This document shows, one piece after another, positions 9,728 through 19,847 of a DNA stretch of 64,000 bases. Numbering within the stretch: position 1 is the stretch's first letter; each line of letters starts with the position of its first letter. The stretch comes from Isochrysis galbana (lineage: Eukaryota > Haptophyta > Isochrysidales > Isochrysidaceae). The stretch is taken from positions 1,177,582 to 1,241,581 of the forward strand of contig CM030941.1 of assembly GCA_018136815.1 (NCBI GenBank). The letters run 5' to 3'. Both the position numbers and the translations under genes were made by a program. Below the pieces are notes generated by a model, which saw only the letters and a program-made list of their open reading frames with translations, did no database searches and was not told the origin of the DNA.

Positions 9728-10400
9728 TCTGTAGAAGTTGTTGGTGGTGGGGCATGAGATATCTCCGGGTGCAGCTAGCTTCGTTCCACGGTAGTCACCA
9801 TGTGAGCTGTGGGAATGTGGAGTCAAACACCTATCACACATCATTGCTCCCACAGCCCACCACCGCTACGTTTATTGTGGCCATATTGCGATCACCCGCC
9901 AGGGCTCTCGCACTCAAACCTCAAATGGGCTTCTGTTACTCTGCACGTCGCGATGTTTTTTACTACCGACTAGGGCTCTCTTCCTTGGGCTCTTGTGGCC
10001 GCGATGGCAGGCCTCCGGCGTTCGTGGTCCCCTTAGAGTTAGAGAGAGTGCAAGGGCGGCGGCAATGCCATGCGCCAAGCGCGCCGGACGGAGATGGTCA
10101 TTTTTTAACAGCCCAATAAAAAAACATCTGAAGATTCTGGGCTGCATACCTACTAGTCTCAGGTTCTCCCGTCACTAACTAACACCGCCTTTGACCTTAA
10201 CCTTAACTTCGCCCCTCCCTCCACCTCGTTCCCCTTCGGTTTCCGGGGTCCGGCCTTGGTTCGCTACCTAAGGCCTGGTTCGGAGTGTCGGAGTGTGGGT
10301 TCGGGCAGGCCCTTTGATCCGCAGCATTGGTCTGCGTGCCCGCTTGGGCACTTGGGCACGTGCGTTGGGTAGCAGCCTAATAAAAAACCTTGTTTGACTG
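9728..10400. other. FKBP 3' flank and intergenic
   Basis: At 10115-10141 AATAAAAAAACATCTGAAG with ATTCTGG lies downstream of the gene; near-identical stretches occur downstream of the V-ATPase c gene (18197-18222) and the ankyrin gene (60380-60400). The rest shows no gene. Confidence 0.45.
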
Positions 10401-10503
10401 CACTACCCTTGGCATGCCATAAAGAAGGCATGCCAAGAGCGTGGGTGGTTCCTCAGCAGGGGAGGAGTGGAGAGGGGAGTAGTAGTATAAACTTAGTTCT
10501 AGT
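10400..10503 (+). repeat. SINE-like repeat, 3'-end fragment
   Basis: CTTGGCATGCC..GGCATGCCAAGAG, GGTGGTTCCTC, GGGGAGGAGTGGAGAG and TAGTATAAACTTAGTT match the conserved end of the SINE-like family in reverse orientation to 18568-18660. The LINE fragment begins right after it. Confidence 0.65.
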
Positions 10504-10543
10504 TCTGTGAACTAGTAGTATTCTGGGCACGTGGGCAAACATA

Positions 10544-11224
10544 GTGAAACACGCGCAAGACCTAATAGGGACAGCGGACCAGGAAACCACGCCCGCCCAA
10601 ACACGAGACCTCACGACCAACATGCCTTTGAACACGGAAACCCCAACCCCCGAAATCCGTGTAAGCCAAGAAGGAGAATACTTCGCAAAAGAGGGAGGCA
10701 AATGGTACGAAGTCGAACTCTCATACTTGGGCACGCCTATCCTCGGAGACCATACGATAGAGACACCCACCGACCTAGACCCGACTCCCCCCGCCAAATG
10801 GGGCGAAGGTGTCAAATCAAACAAAAGAACAGAATACCCGCTGCCGGACGAATACACTCTAGACGGTAAAACAACACTCGACGCGACCGAAGTTACACAT
10901 CTGACGAGAGCCTTACAAACGGCCCGCCATAAACGCCAGCGACTCGCGGGCCCCGACAACTGGGCGACGAGACTACCACCTATAACGGACAAGGTCTGGG
11001 CGCACCTAGCCAAGATGTACACCTCGCCCAGGGTAACATCGAGGGACACTCACCTGCACTTTAAGCACATCACACATAGGCGAATAGCCACGGCCAATAG
11101 ATTCGCGCACCGAGAAAAGGCGTGCCGTTTCTGCAAGACAGCTGACGAATCCTCCACACACCTGGGAGAGTGCCCGCGGCTAACAAACATTTTCGACGCC
11201 CTGGACACGCTGGCCCGACACTGA
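10544..11224 (+). mobile_element. LINE ORF2 fragment, C-terminal region
   Basis: The open frame (about 226 residues) is homologous to the C-terminal third of the LINE at 24226-27180: PPAKWGEGVKSNKRTEYPLP against APAKWENGLKGPKHLEFPLA, and DEYTL, HLHFKHITHRRIAT, NRFAH in both. The zinc motif CRFCKTADESSTHLGECP (C-x2-C-x7-H-x4-C) matches CRLCGKHRENSTHLARCP. The reverse transcriptase part is absent and the frame stops early, so the copy is dead and truncated at both ends. Confidence 0.85.
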
Positions 11225-12720
11225 CGAATTGTGATGGCCCATAGGGCCTGAGGGCAATGAGGAAGGGGCCATGCCGGCGGCAGGCGCGGCGGAGGAGACG
11301 AGTTCGGAGGTGCTGACGGGCTGAGGCCCGTCAGCAGAGGAAGGCGGGCAGGCGGGCTTGAGCGAGGGCGAGGACGGCGGCGAAAGCGGCATCGAGCGAG
11401 CGGCGAGAGGCGAGGGCGAGTGTGAGGAGGGCTGTGATGGCAGGGGCTGGCGAGGAGAGGCGAGGCTGTAGGGTATGAGTGTTACGAGAGCGAGAGCGAC
11501 GAGAGCGAGAGCGACGACGGATGACGACTGGCGACAGGACGACGGACAGAGACACCCAGGAAAACACCCCGACTCTCGCCCCACGACTTTCTCACATAAC
11601 TCGACTGAAATCAAACCCAAACACTCCGGCCAGACAACGACGGACGACGATCAGAAGGCGATCTGTCGGTGATCCCGTCTGGAAGGGGAATCGCACCATA
11701 ACGGAAACGAGGGGCAATCCTGCCGCACAAGATTCCAAGAGACCTACCAAATAAGACGAAAGGAGTGCGATGTGCCTAAGGGGGAGATACGAAGAGGTCG
11801 TAAATTAAACCTGATTGCCCCCAGAAGCAGATAATGAACCGCTGTAGAGATAGCAAATTAAACCTATTTGCGAGGCGCCTGGGAGGAAGAAAGGTGGGGA
11901 AACTTCCCTTCTCTTTCGAGAGAAAGAGGGAGGGCGCTCCACAACCCACGATCCCATGCATCCAAGCGAAGCTTTTGACCGAGAACGAGAACGAGAGAAT
12001 TATAACGATAAATACCGAACGACGAAGAGAAGAGCGAAGCCTAACGAGTGTCGATTCGCGAATGCGACACCCCCCTGCTAGGATCGAGCGTCCCGCGAGG
12101 AAAGAAGAGAACCTAACGGACATCGGAGAGCTCCAAGCAAGCCACGAGAAAGGCAGAAGAGCAATCCTGAACGAGACCGAATGAGCCAAGAGCGAAGAGC
12201 GAATAAATCCGAAGAGCGAATGAAACAATAAATCTGAAGAGCGAATGAAACAATAAATCCGAATGGAGGGAGAGCCGCGCACCCAATGCCGAACCAAGAC
12301 GGAAGACGTGATGAGCGACGCACCGAGAAGTTACGAATTACGAACAACGAACAATCGAGGACCGATGAGAACGCGGAACGACAAGAATCGAGAATCGAGA
12401 GCGAGAAACAAAGAACGCGGAACGACGAGAATCGAGAATCGAAGAACGAGAAACGAAGAACGCGGAACGACGAGAATCGAGAATCGACGATGAATCGAAG
12501 AACGAGAAACGAAGAACGCGGAACGACGAGAATCGAGAATCGAGAATCGAGAATCGAAGAACGAACGACGAACGACGAACGACGAACTATAAGAATAGTG
12601 CGCGACGATCGAAGAGACAGGAAGTACCACACCCGTCCGGACGATAAGGTGTAGAATCGGCGGCCGGCGCGGCAGACCGCAGGACTCAACGCTGCAACCC
12701 ATCCCCTTCTCTCTTTTACG
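11225..12720. repeat. GA-rich satellite-like region
   Basis: 11340-11530 is built of GAGCGAG/GCGAGAGGCGAG variants. 12180-12260 repeats CGAAGAGCGAATGAAACAAT. 12370-12600 is a tandem array of a ~45-60 base unit containing GAACGACGAGAATCGAGAAT and GAGAAACGAAGAACGCGG. The near-palindrome TGTCGATTCGCGAATGCGAC at 12047-12067 recurs at 19680-19700 with similar flanks (GAATTATAACGATAA / AAATTATAACCGTAA), marking a second dispersed repeat. ORFs through it are low complexity and not credible genes. Confidence 0.65.
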
Positions 12721-12852
12721 AGAGTTTTACCTGGATGTTTGGGCGGTGTGGCGGCACCCAAGTTACAACGCGGCGTCTCCTGTTCTTCGATATATGAGTA
12801 GTCGAACAGCCAACGGCGAAAGGCGGCGAGATATCACGACGGGCTCGGCACG

Positions 12853-13950
12853 TCACGCGCGAGCTAAACGACGAGGTACGGGGGTCTCCTCACAGAGCGC
12901 AGCGAAAGGGGAGGGAGATCCATCCTCCGTGGTCGAAAGGGGGGGCGAGCCATACCTCTCTTCCCGCGGGGCAAGCTCGAAGAGCTCACGCATCTCATCC
13001 ACTTTTTGCAATGAGACGCCACTTGCCAAAAATGCCTCGACGACCGTCCACCTGAATAGAAGAGTGCCGGGCGCCGTACTCGCGCCAACCTCATCAGGGT
13101 TTGTGGTGTAGTAGTCGTTAATGAAGTCATGCACCGATTGGTTGGACTCCATTCGGCGGCCGTGCGCAGCCACGTTGGCACGGTGCTTTCTGGAGCTAAT
13201 GTGAGCAGTCATATTTGAGTACACCAAAGACACTTCTTGCTTGCATGCTCGACAAAATAGCACGTCATCGCGGGCGGCGCAACGCTCCAGGCATTCGTTT
13301 GGATTCTCCCTGAGCCTTTGCGCCGCACCTACCCTTTTCACTCTGCGCTTTCGCTCCCCGGATCGTTGCACTGAGCGCACACCTTGCGGGGGGGGGTTCT
13401 TCCTGAGTTTACGCGCGCGCTCGTGTGCAGCCGGAAGAGGTGGCTCTCGTTCTACCGACGCTTGTGCTTCCACCTCCTCCATGGACTCTTCCCCCTCTGC
13501 CCTCACAGACTCCTCGTGCACCTGCGCACGCACAAAGAATGGTTAGTGAGCGCTCACGTGGCTCCGTATACTACGCGGGGATTGCATTGGGGTGAGGCCG
13601 GCACTTACCTGCTCGCTCAACGCAGAAATGCACACCCATGTTTTCTTCCTCTTCCTCCCCCTCTCCTCATTCAGGAGGTACTCCATCTGCACCTTCTCTG
13701 GACCATGTAGCGTGCCATGGCCCAGAGTGATGATGGTGCCCTCGCCCAGCTCTGCGTGCACCACCTTCGCACCCACTTGCATCATGACGGGACGTTCTTC
13801 GCCCTCGTCGAGGTCGCTGCTCTCATTGCTATCGCTGTCGCCGCGCTCGCGCTCGTCCTCGCCACCCCTTGCACGCTCCTGCACCGATGACGCCGGACAT
13901 GCACGCTCGCGTGCGCGTGCAAGATGGTCCACATCAATGTGGATGCCCAT
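12853..13950 (-). CDS. BED/CGGBP1-like zinc finger protein, hAT-transposase derived
   Basis: Two exons: 13609-13950 (ATG at 13950) and 12853-13521, joined by a GTAAGT donor and a TGCGCAG acceptor in phase 0, giving 336 residues. Exon 1 has an acidic stretch and an SH3/Tudor-like segment (VGAKVVHAELGEGTIITLG). Exon 2 has a BED-type finger, CRACKQEVSLVYSNMTAHIS then SRKHRANV (C-x2-C-x13-H-x5-H), then a region ending in LLFRWTVVEAFLASGVSLQK, which resembles the segment between BED finger and catalytic core of hAT transposases (and of CGGBP1). The catalytic core and dimerisation domain are absent. It could be a domesticated DNA-binding protein or the 5' half of a dead hAT. A further 5' exon is possible (acceptor CACCCCTCAG near 13992). 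Confidence 0.6.
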
Positions 13951-14129
13951 CCCGCAACGCAGTGCGGCGCGAGCGCGGCGCGAGCGATCTGAGGGGTGAG
14001 ACGAGACATTTCAGCGCGTGGGGGGGCGGGGGGGAGGCGCTTCGGGGCAGGCAGAGAGGGGGGAGAGGGGGGAGGGAGAGGGGCCACTCACCCATGAGGC
14101 ACGAGACGCCCGGCAACGGGGGGGTGATG

Positions 14130-14300
14130 TTAAATACCAAGGGGGGGGGCTCCCCTCTCTCCCAATACCAAGGGGGGAGGGCTCCCCTCTCTCCCGCTCC
14201 ACTTCTACCCAAATATGCAAAAATATGCAAACGTGTGTCGACATATACAGATCTGACAAATCTACCCAAATATGCAATTGCATATGCTGCATATTTCTAC
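14130..14300. repeat. Short direct repeats
   Basis: AATACCAAGGGGGGG...GGCTCCCCTCTCTCCC occurs twice in tandem (14136-14195), followed by CCCAAATATGCAAAAATATGCA and CCCAAATATGCAATTGCATA. No gene. Confidence 0.5.
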
Positions 14301-14309
14301 CTGGGCCTA

Positions 14310-14612
14310 GCCATAAGGCATGCCCAATGGAAGGGTGACTGTTTGAGCCTGGCATTGATGGGGTACTGCCAGCAGCCTGCTGCCCCCCATGGGGGAGGCC
14401 AGCATGGCTGCCATGGATAGTGTGGCCGGGGCCACGGGCCGTGTGGCGCGACCGGAGTCGCACGCACCTGCTCGGCCTCGGTGGGCGGACGCGGCCGCTT
14501 CGACAGCGGCTGCTCCATGGGCACTGGGGGGGCGCCCTCGGCGGGGGGCCCGAAGGAGAGGGGAGTCGCGTCGGCGCGCTCCATCGCGTCTAAGTATAAA
14601 CTTAGTTGCCCT
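14310..14612 (+). repeat. SINE-like repeat, second subfamily, intact conserved end
   Basis: Pairs with 8100-8505 over most of its length and ends in CCATCGCGTCTAAGTATAAA then CTTAGTTGCC. The terminal AAGTATAAACTTAGTT is the least altered copy of the family end. Confidence 0.75.
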
Positions 14613-14693
14613 TGTCAACATAAACACTATGGAGCTCACTCACATAGCATGGGCCTGGTGCAAATCGTGCAACCTTGGAACTCGCAATAACCA

Positions 14694-16001
14694 TCATCGT
14701 TTGACATGATCAAACTGACGTTTCCCTTTGGGAAGCTCTGCATGCATCGCAGCCTTACCTTGAGGGTAGGAGTAATGGTCAAGCACAATATGCCCCCTTT
14801 GATTGTGCATCGCACTCGGATGTGCGGTTTTGGGATTGAGCATCCGGTCTCCCCAAGGCGTCACATCAAGCCGATTCCACATGGTCGGATCCAGGGTCTC
14901 ACGAGATAGATGTTGCGGCGCCTTGAATGAGCCCGGGAGTGTTGCACGCTCCTTCTCTGCTGCTAGTAGCTCCGCTTTCATGGGATCATTCCCCACCCTT
15001 TCCTCACGATACTTCAGGCCCCGCATGGCGCAGACCATCGGGTCGTACTCGTCGGCGATGATAATGTCGCGGAAAAGATTGCCCTCTTTCCGCTTGAATG
15101 CTTCGAGATATTGATCTTGAGCCGTAATCCACCGAGCGCTGGGGTCGCCAGCAAAGCGCGCAGCGAGCGCATCTTGCACCTGATCACTGATCTGATCGAA
15201 AACGGCTGTCTCCCACGCCTTGTGCATCTCCCGTTGTCGGCGCGTCTTGTCCTCCGCCCGCAGTTTGAAGTACTCATTCACAGCTGGAACAAACGTTCTT
15301 TGCTCTTTGTCGATGCGCTTCCAGCGCTCTCTGAAGTCCCGGTCCTCCTTATCAATTGCCTCCTGTTGCTTCTCCCTTAGTCGTCGCATCATACGCGCCG
15401 TTTCAGCTTCTTGTTTTTGACGGAGCTGCTCTCTCGGGTTGGTCAGATGAGCTGAGGCTGGCCGCCTTCCAAGAGAGGCTGTTGAGGACGTACTGGAACT
15501 AATGTGCGATGCGCTCGGCGGTCTCATAGGCGTTTCTGGTCGCTTCGGCGAGCCAGGCTTCGATGTGTTGACGGTTGAAGAGGGCCTGGCCTTGCTGGAG
15601 CTGCTGGGCTCTGTGGCTGCGTCCGCGAGGAGGTCCTGAAGGAGTGAAGAAGAGTGAACTGTGCATGCCGTGCGGGCGGCTGCTGACTTTGGCCGGAGGT
15701 ACTTGGCCGGCGTCTCCCTCCACGGCTTATGCGTCAATTCCATCGGCTGCCTTACCGTCCCCCCCAGCTGATTGACCAGTGAATGCCTGTTGGCCAGCGA
15801 GCGCTCGTCTCTCAGAGCACCGAGCCGCCGCGTCTCGACGAGATCTGAGCCCTTGCTGCCGAAAGAGTGGCTGGCATAGAGGCCGGAGTGGTCCCGGTCC
15901 GTTGGCATGTCCGTGCCCAGCTGCCGTCGGATCACCGCGCTCTGAGGCCGCAGCCTCTGTGCGGGCTCGCGGCCCAGCGGTGCCGGCGTTGAGGCGGCCA
16001 T
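14694..16001 (-). CDS. Coiled-coil protein of possible axonemal role
   Basis: The ATG at 16001 gives 435 residues in one exon. Residues 1-180 are Ser/Pro/Arg-rich with several RP.SA motifs (RLRPQSAVIRR, YLRPKSAAARTA, RPPSASHISS, RRPASAHLT), spaced repeats seen in microtubule- and cilium-associated proteins. Residues ~190-270 are a charged coiled coil (EQLRQKQEAETARMMRRLRE). The C-terminal third has short conserved-looking blocks: YDPMVCAMRGLKYREE, NDPMKAELLAAEKERA, LDPTMWNRLDVTPWGDR. I cannot name the family. The RPxSA repeats with 'DPM' blocks suggest a flagellar inner-microtubule or radial-spoke-type component; this is inference. A C homopolymer (G run on the coding strand) lies 50 bases 5' of the start. 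Confidence 0.6.
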   Translation of the reverse strand: MAASTPAPLGREPAQRLRPQSAVIRRQLGTDMPTDRDHSGLYASHSFGSKGSDLVETRRLGALRDERSLANRHSLVNQLGGTVRQPMELTHKPWRETPAKYLRPKSAAARTACTVHSSSLLQDLLADAATEPSSSSKARPSSTVNTSKPGSPKRPETPMRPPSASHISSSTSSTASLGRRPASAHLTNPREQLRQKQEAETARMMRRLREKQQEAIDKEDRDFRERWKRIDKEQRTFVPAVNEYFKLRAEDKTRRQREMHKAWETAVFDQISDQVQDALAARFAGDPSARWITAQDQYLEAFKRKEGNLFRDIIIADEYDPMVCAMRGLKYREERVGNDPMKAELLAAEKERATLPGSFKAPQHLSRETLDPTMWNRLDVTPWGDRMLNPKTAHPSAMHNQRGHIVLDHYSYPQGKAAMHAELPKGKRQFDHVKR

Positions 16002-16338
16002 CTCCTCTCGGGGGACAGCGGCAGTTTCTTGTGTCGTGTGGGCGCCCCCCCCCCCCCCCCCCGCCCCCTTCCCCCATTGGGAAAATCATCGAATCGTTGT
16101 GTGTGGTGGATACATATGGCTAAATTTGCGTGAAAAGAAAACGAACCCCTCGACGGTTCTCCTAGAGGCCTAGAATAGTACAATCCCGGAAGCCTTCGAG
16201 AGGCAGGCGAGTCGTGTTTTTCTCATGCAGATGAGAGGGGAAGACGGAGAGCTTACAAGCAAGCAACACCATTCGTTGGTGAGTGAGTGAAGGCGGGTTT
16301 GCACTGCTTGACTCTCTAGAGGAGAGAGCTCTCGGGGG

Positions 16339-16615
16339 CCCTGGGGGGGGGGGGGGGGGGAGGAGCAGGGACCCGCGGGGGGGTGGGGGGGGGTGCGAGG
16401 AGGGGCGGGGGGGCGGGGGGGGGGGGGGTTGGGGGGCGAGGGGGGGGGGGGAGAGACGGGCGTGCGTCGGGGGGGGAGAAAGGGGGGGGGGAGGGGAGAA
16501 AGGGGGGGGGGGGGAAGGGGAGAAAAGGGGGGGAGGGGGCGGGGGGAGGGGGGAGGGGGGGGGCGCGGTAGTCCGGCGGGGCTTTTGGGGGGGGGGGGGG
16601 GGGGGGGGCAGCGCG
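16339..16615 (+). repeat. Very long G-rich tract upstream of V-ATPase c
   Basis: Over ~275 bases the plus strand is almost only G with A/C/T interruptions, with runs up to ~20 G. ORFs here are low-complexity artefacts on both strands. The sequence could form G-quadruplexes and may lie in the promoter or first intron of the gene at 16875. Confidence 0.7.
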
Positions 16616-16874
16616 AGGGGTGCTGCCTGCCTGCTCTGCTGCGCCGTCGCGGTGCGATGGCGGCTGCCCCGCGAGGCTTCGCACTCAGCCCCCTCAGGGC
16701 GGAAGGCGATATGGAGGATGGCGTGCGCGCAGCGAGGGCGACGGGGACGCGCGCGCACCGTCCTCCCGCGCGCCGCACTGCCCCCACCGCTCCTCTCAGC
16801 CGTGTTCGCGGTTGGCCAAGTCTCCCCCCATCAGGCTGCTGTCCCCCCTCTGCTCGGCCACGCAGGTTTTCGAG

Positions 16875-17891
16875 ATGGTCTCACCGTACTGCCCGGAGTA
16901 TGCACCCTTCTTCGGATTCGTGGGAGCGGCGCTCGCGTTAGTCTTCGGCAACATGGGTGCCGCGTGAGTGCATGCGGGCAGCCCGCCAGCACCAGCCTTG
17001 CGCCATCTCTGTGGCAGTGCTTGCAAGCGCACTCGCTCGCACTGGAGCCTCACTGCTGATGGCTGTTTGATACTCGTATCGTAGGTATGGTACATGGAAA
17101 TCTGCGGTCGGCTTGGCTACGATTGCGAAGCTCCCACGCCACAAGGTGATCGCCGTGTGGCTGTATGCTAGCTTGTGGGCGGCAGCGCACACCCTTGTCC
17201 CCCCCCCCACCTCGCTAGCCGTTGTGTTACGTGTTGCTTGCAGGTTCAAACCGAGATGGTGATGAAGTCCATCATGCCTGTCATTCTCTCTGGTGTTTGC
17301 GGTGAGCCTTATTGATCACGCTAACCGTGCACTGCTCACGCTAACCCTGCAGCCACGGAATGTTGCGATGAGTGGGCACTGCTGCGCGGCGAAGATTGTG
17401 CATCAGCTCCTGTTGTGTAGCAAGCTCATCATGGCCATCAACCTTGCCTCAGGCATTTTCGGCCTCATTATTGCTGTCATCATCGCGACGAACATCACCG
17501 TGCCCAAAGAGGGCAAGTCGACGTACTCGCTCTTCTCCGGCTATGCACACTTGGGCTCCGGCCTCACTGTTGGTCTCAGCAACCTTGCCACCGGCCTTGC
17601 CATGGGCATGGCCGGAGAGATTGGCGTTCAGGACTCTGCTCGGCAGCCGAAGCTCTACATCGGCATGGTCCTCATCTGGTCCTTTGGATCTGCTCTTGGT
17701 GCGCCGGCCTTGTCTGTGGCCATCGCCACTTTTTCATTCGCGTGTTCATGGAAGAACATGATACCATCCTTACCTTTGGTTGTGCAGGTTTGTATGGACT
17801 CATCGTTGCCCTCATCATTGCTGTTAAGGATGGCAGCGCGCTCTGCGGCTGCCAGGTCCACGCTGACGGCAGCATCCTCTGCGTCGAATAG
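16875..17891 (+). CDS. ATP6V0C: V-type ATPase 16-kDa proteolipid subunit c, with Ser replacing the essential Glu
   Basis: Five exons by eye: 16875-16963, 17085-17145, 17244-17301, 17453-17698, 17788-17891; all introns GT-AG and all phases close, giving 185 residues. A 5' exon is possible, because an acceptor CACGCAG precedes the ATG. The proteolipid ring of the V0 sector moves protons across vacuolar and endosomal membranes. Four helices fit the family: APFFGFVGAALALVFGNMGA, then KSIMPVILSGVCGIFGLIIA, YSLFSGYAHLGSGLTVGLSN, and KLYIGMVLIWSFGSALGLYG followed by LIVALII. In the family the fourth helix reads F-A-E-A-L; here it is F-G-S-A-L, with Ser149 at the proton-binding Glu. The C-terminus has ~15 extra residues with three Cys. 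Either a divergent paralogue without proton transport or a decaying copy; no frame defect is visible. Confidence 0.85.
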
Positions 17892-18429
17892 GCTGCGCGA
17901 CCAGGCTCTTCTCGTGCCCATATACTGCAGCTTGTCAATCCAGTGAGCAAAGATTGTGATGTGAGTGCCATAGTCAGAGGCAAATCCTTCGGCCATTGCG
18001 CTGCTGGCTCAGAATGAATGATCTCGACGGTTAGGGTTGTGGTATCGCGAGCGCTGCTGAAGTGACGCAGCCAGACCGTGCTGCGCCACAACTAATGCCT
18101 TCGTGACGTTGCTCTTGATGTTGTTCGTATCAAATCAATATAGCAATCAATAATTTATCCATCACCATTAGCATCATTGGTTATTGGCAATGGTGCATAA
18201 AAAAACATCTGAAGATTCTGGGTTACACACTTACTATTGGCAATGGTGCATACGTAGTAGTAGTATCATATTATAGGCGCGCACATTATTTACGATAGCA
18301 GTGCAAAAAAATCTTGAAAAACTAGCCGCTACTTTACTTGCACGGCGCGAGGCAGATTGGTGGTGCTACTCCTACTACCCTCTCTTTCCTACCACCACCC
18401 CTTTCCCCTCCCCCCGTTTACTTCTCTGG
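17892..18429. other. V-ATPase c 3' flank and intergenic
   Basis: Holds AT-rich sequence and, at 18197-18222, the ATAAAAAAACATCTGAAG motif shared with 10115-10141. GCAATGGTGCATA occurs twice (18187 and 18240) flanking that motif region. No gene. Confidence 0.45.
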
Positions 18430-18567
18430 AAGACTGGGGGAGGGAAGGCCGCGAGCGCTGCTTCGACCAGGGGCGTGAGACAGAGGGGGTAAGAGCGTGT
18501 GATGCCCCTGCTTGGGAAGGAAACGGGGGGAGGGAAGGCCGCGCGCGCTGCTTCGACCAGGGGCGTG
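18430..18567. repeat. ~103-bp tandem repeat, target of a SINE-like insertion
   Basis: The unit GGGGAGGGAAGGCCGCG..GCGCTGCTTCGACCAGGGGCGTGAGACAGAGG..GATGCCCCTGCTTG starts near 18433 and again near 18533. The second unit is split by the element at 18568-19325 and resumes at 19342-19375. Confidence 0.75.
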
Positions 18568-19325
18568 CAACTAAGTTTATACTTGGTTCGCCCATGGGGG
18601 GGCACGAGCCCCCCTCTCTCTCCACTCCTCCCCTGCCGTGGGGGAGGAACCACCCATCCTCCTGGCATGCCTGATGGCTTGCCAGGAGGCCACTGCCCTG
18701 CTGACCCACTCTCCCACTGACAGGCACGCCTGGATCGCTCGTCCTGGCCCCTCGTGGCCAGCCCATCGCTCCAACCCCCCCTCCCCCCCTGTTCGACAGG
18801 CAGACAGGTGCAGACTGGGGGCCCCAGAGGCTCAGGAACGCCAGCGAGGGAGAGGCAGGGGAGGCCAGGGCCCAGCCCCAGCCTCCTCTGCCCCCTGAGC
18901 TGGCCTCCAGGAGCCTCCAGGGGTCGCCAGCAAGCAGCTGCAGGCCTGGCGCAGGCACGCCATCGCGCGTGCCGCAGGAGAGAGGAGAGGGAGCGCGGAG
19001 AAGGGGGTGGGCGGAGCTCTCGCTCCGCCCACCGAAAAATATGTAAGTCCCGCACCTGTTTACAGGAGAAGTCGGGACTTAGGACGCCGCCAGCCCGGTA
19101 GGCATAGGAGGAGAAGGGGAGAACGGATCACCGGGGGGGGGCGCGGGCCACCGACCATATCTAAGCCCTTTTCCCCTATCCCCCTAGTAGTGCACGGGGG
19201 GAGTCGCCTGATGGCGGGGGGGAAAGGGCCGGCGGATTGGGGGTGTAGAAAGTTTTGCTGCGTGAGTAGAAAGTAGAGGGTCCACGGCCGCGTGTGCGGT
19301 GAGACTATTAAGAAGTTAAGTTAAG
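18568..19325 (+). mobile_element. Complete SINE-like element with 16-bp target-site duplication
   Basis: TTCGACCAGGGGCGTG lies at 18552-18567 and again at 19326-19341, flanking a 758-bp insert; the insertion splits a tandem repeat unit, so the empty site is known from the neighbouring unit. The insert starts CAACTAAGTTTATACTTGG and ends GAGACTATTAAGAAGTTAAG with TTAAG. It has no ORF of note. Internal short hairpins include CCTGGCATGC..GGCTTGCCAGG and GGGCGGAGCTCTCGCTCCGCCC. A second near-full copy lies reversed at 60588-61372. A 16-base duplication points to LINE-type target-primed insertion rather than a DNA transposon. No clear pol III A/B boxes were seen, so 'SINE' is by behaviour. Confidence 0.75.
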
Positions 19326-19375
19326 TTCGACCAGGGGCGTGAGACAGAGGGGGTAAGAGCGTGTGATGCCCCTGC

Positions 19376-19847
19376 TTGAGTGTCCGTGTCCGTCCCGCCC
19401 CCTCGGGGGCCGGCAATCAGTAGGAGCATTTGACTTTGATCGAGTGTATCATGTCATGTTTCTGATGCCTAGTTCGGTCGCTGCTTGCGCCAGGGCGTCC
19501 GAGACCTCCAAGTTAAAATCTTTGGCCGACGGTGTATAGGGGGCTGTGAGTGAGTGTGCAGGCCCACCCAGAGGGTGTCTGCGATGGAGAAGGGGGGGAA
19601 CGCGGCCCCCATGACCCTATCAGTTTTACTGATAGTTCCGCGAACGAGAGAAAGAAGAAAGAAGAAAATTATAACCGTAAGTGTCGATTCGCGGATGCGA
19701 CATTCGCGCCTCCTCATTACTAAGATCAGCAAGAGCTCAACTACAACACATATATGCTGGTTGCGTTGATCGGATATACTCGTGGTATATTATTTGCGAA
19801 AGAGCAATGGCGCCCTGTGTGTTTGTTGGCGCATTGCGGCGGCGCAT
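19376..19847. other. Intergenic with second dispersed repeat
   Basis: GTGTCGATTCGCGGATGCGA at 19680-19700, preceded by AAAATTATAACCGTAA, matches 12030-12067. No gene. Confidence 0.45.

Noticed and set aside
11776-12761. ORFs of 120-230 codons in the GA-rich region
   Set aside because: Tandem-repeat translation (Arg/Asn/Glu or Ser/Phe/Arg) with no family signal.
16170-17059. Long ORFs on both strands across the G-rich tract
   Set aside because: Homopolymer-driven Gly/Pro/Arg products without domains; the real coding exons of V-ATPase c lie in another frame.
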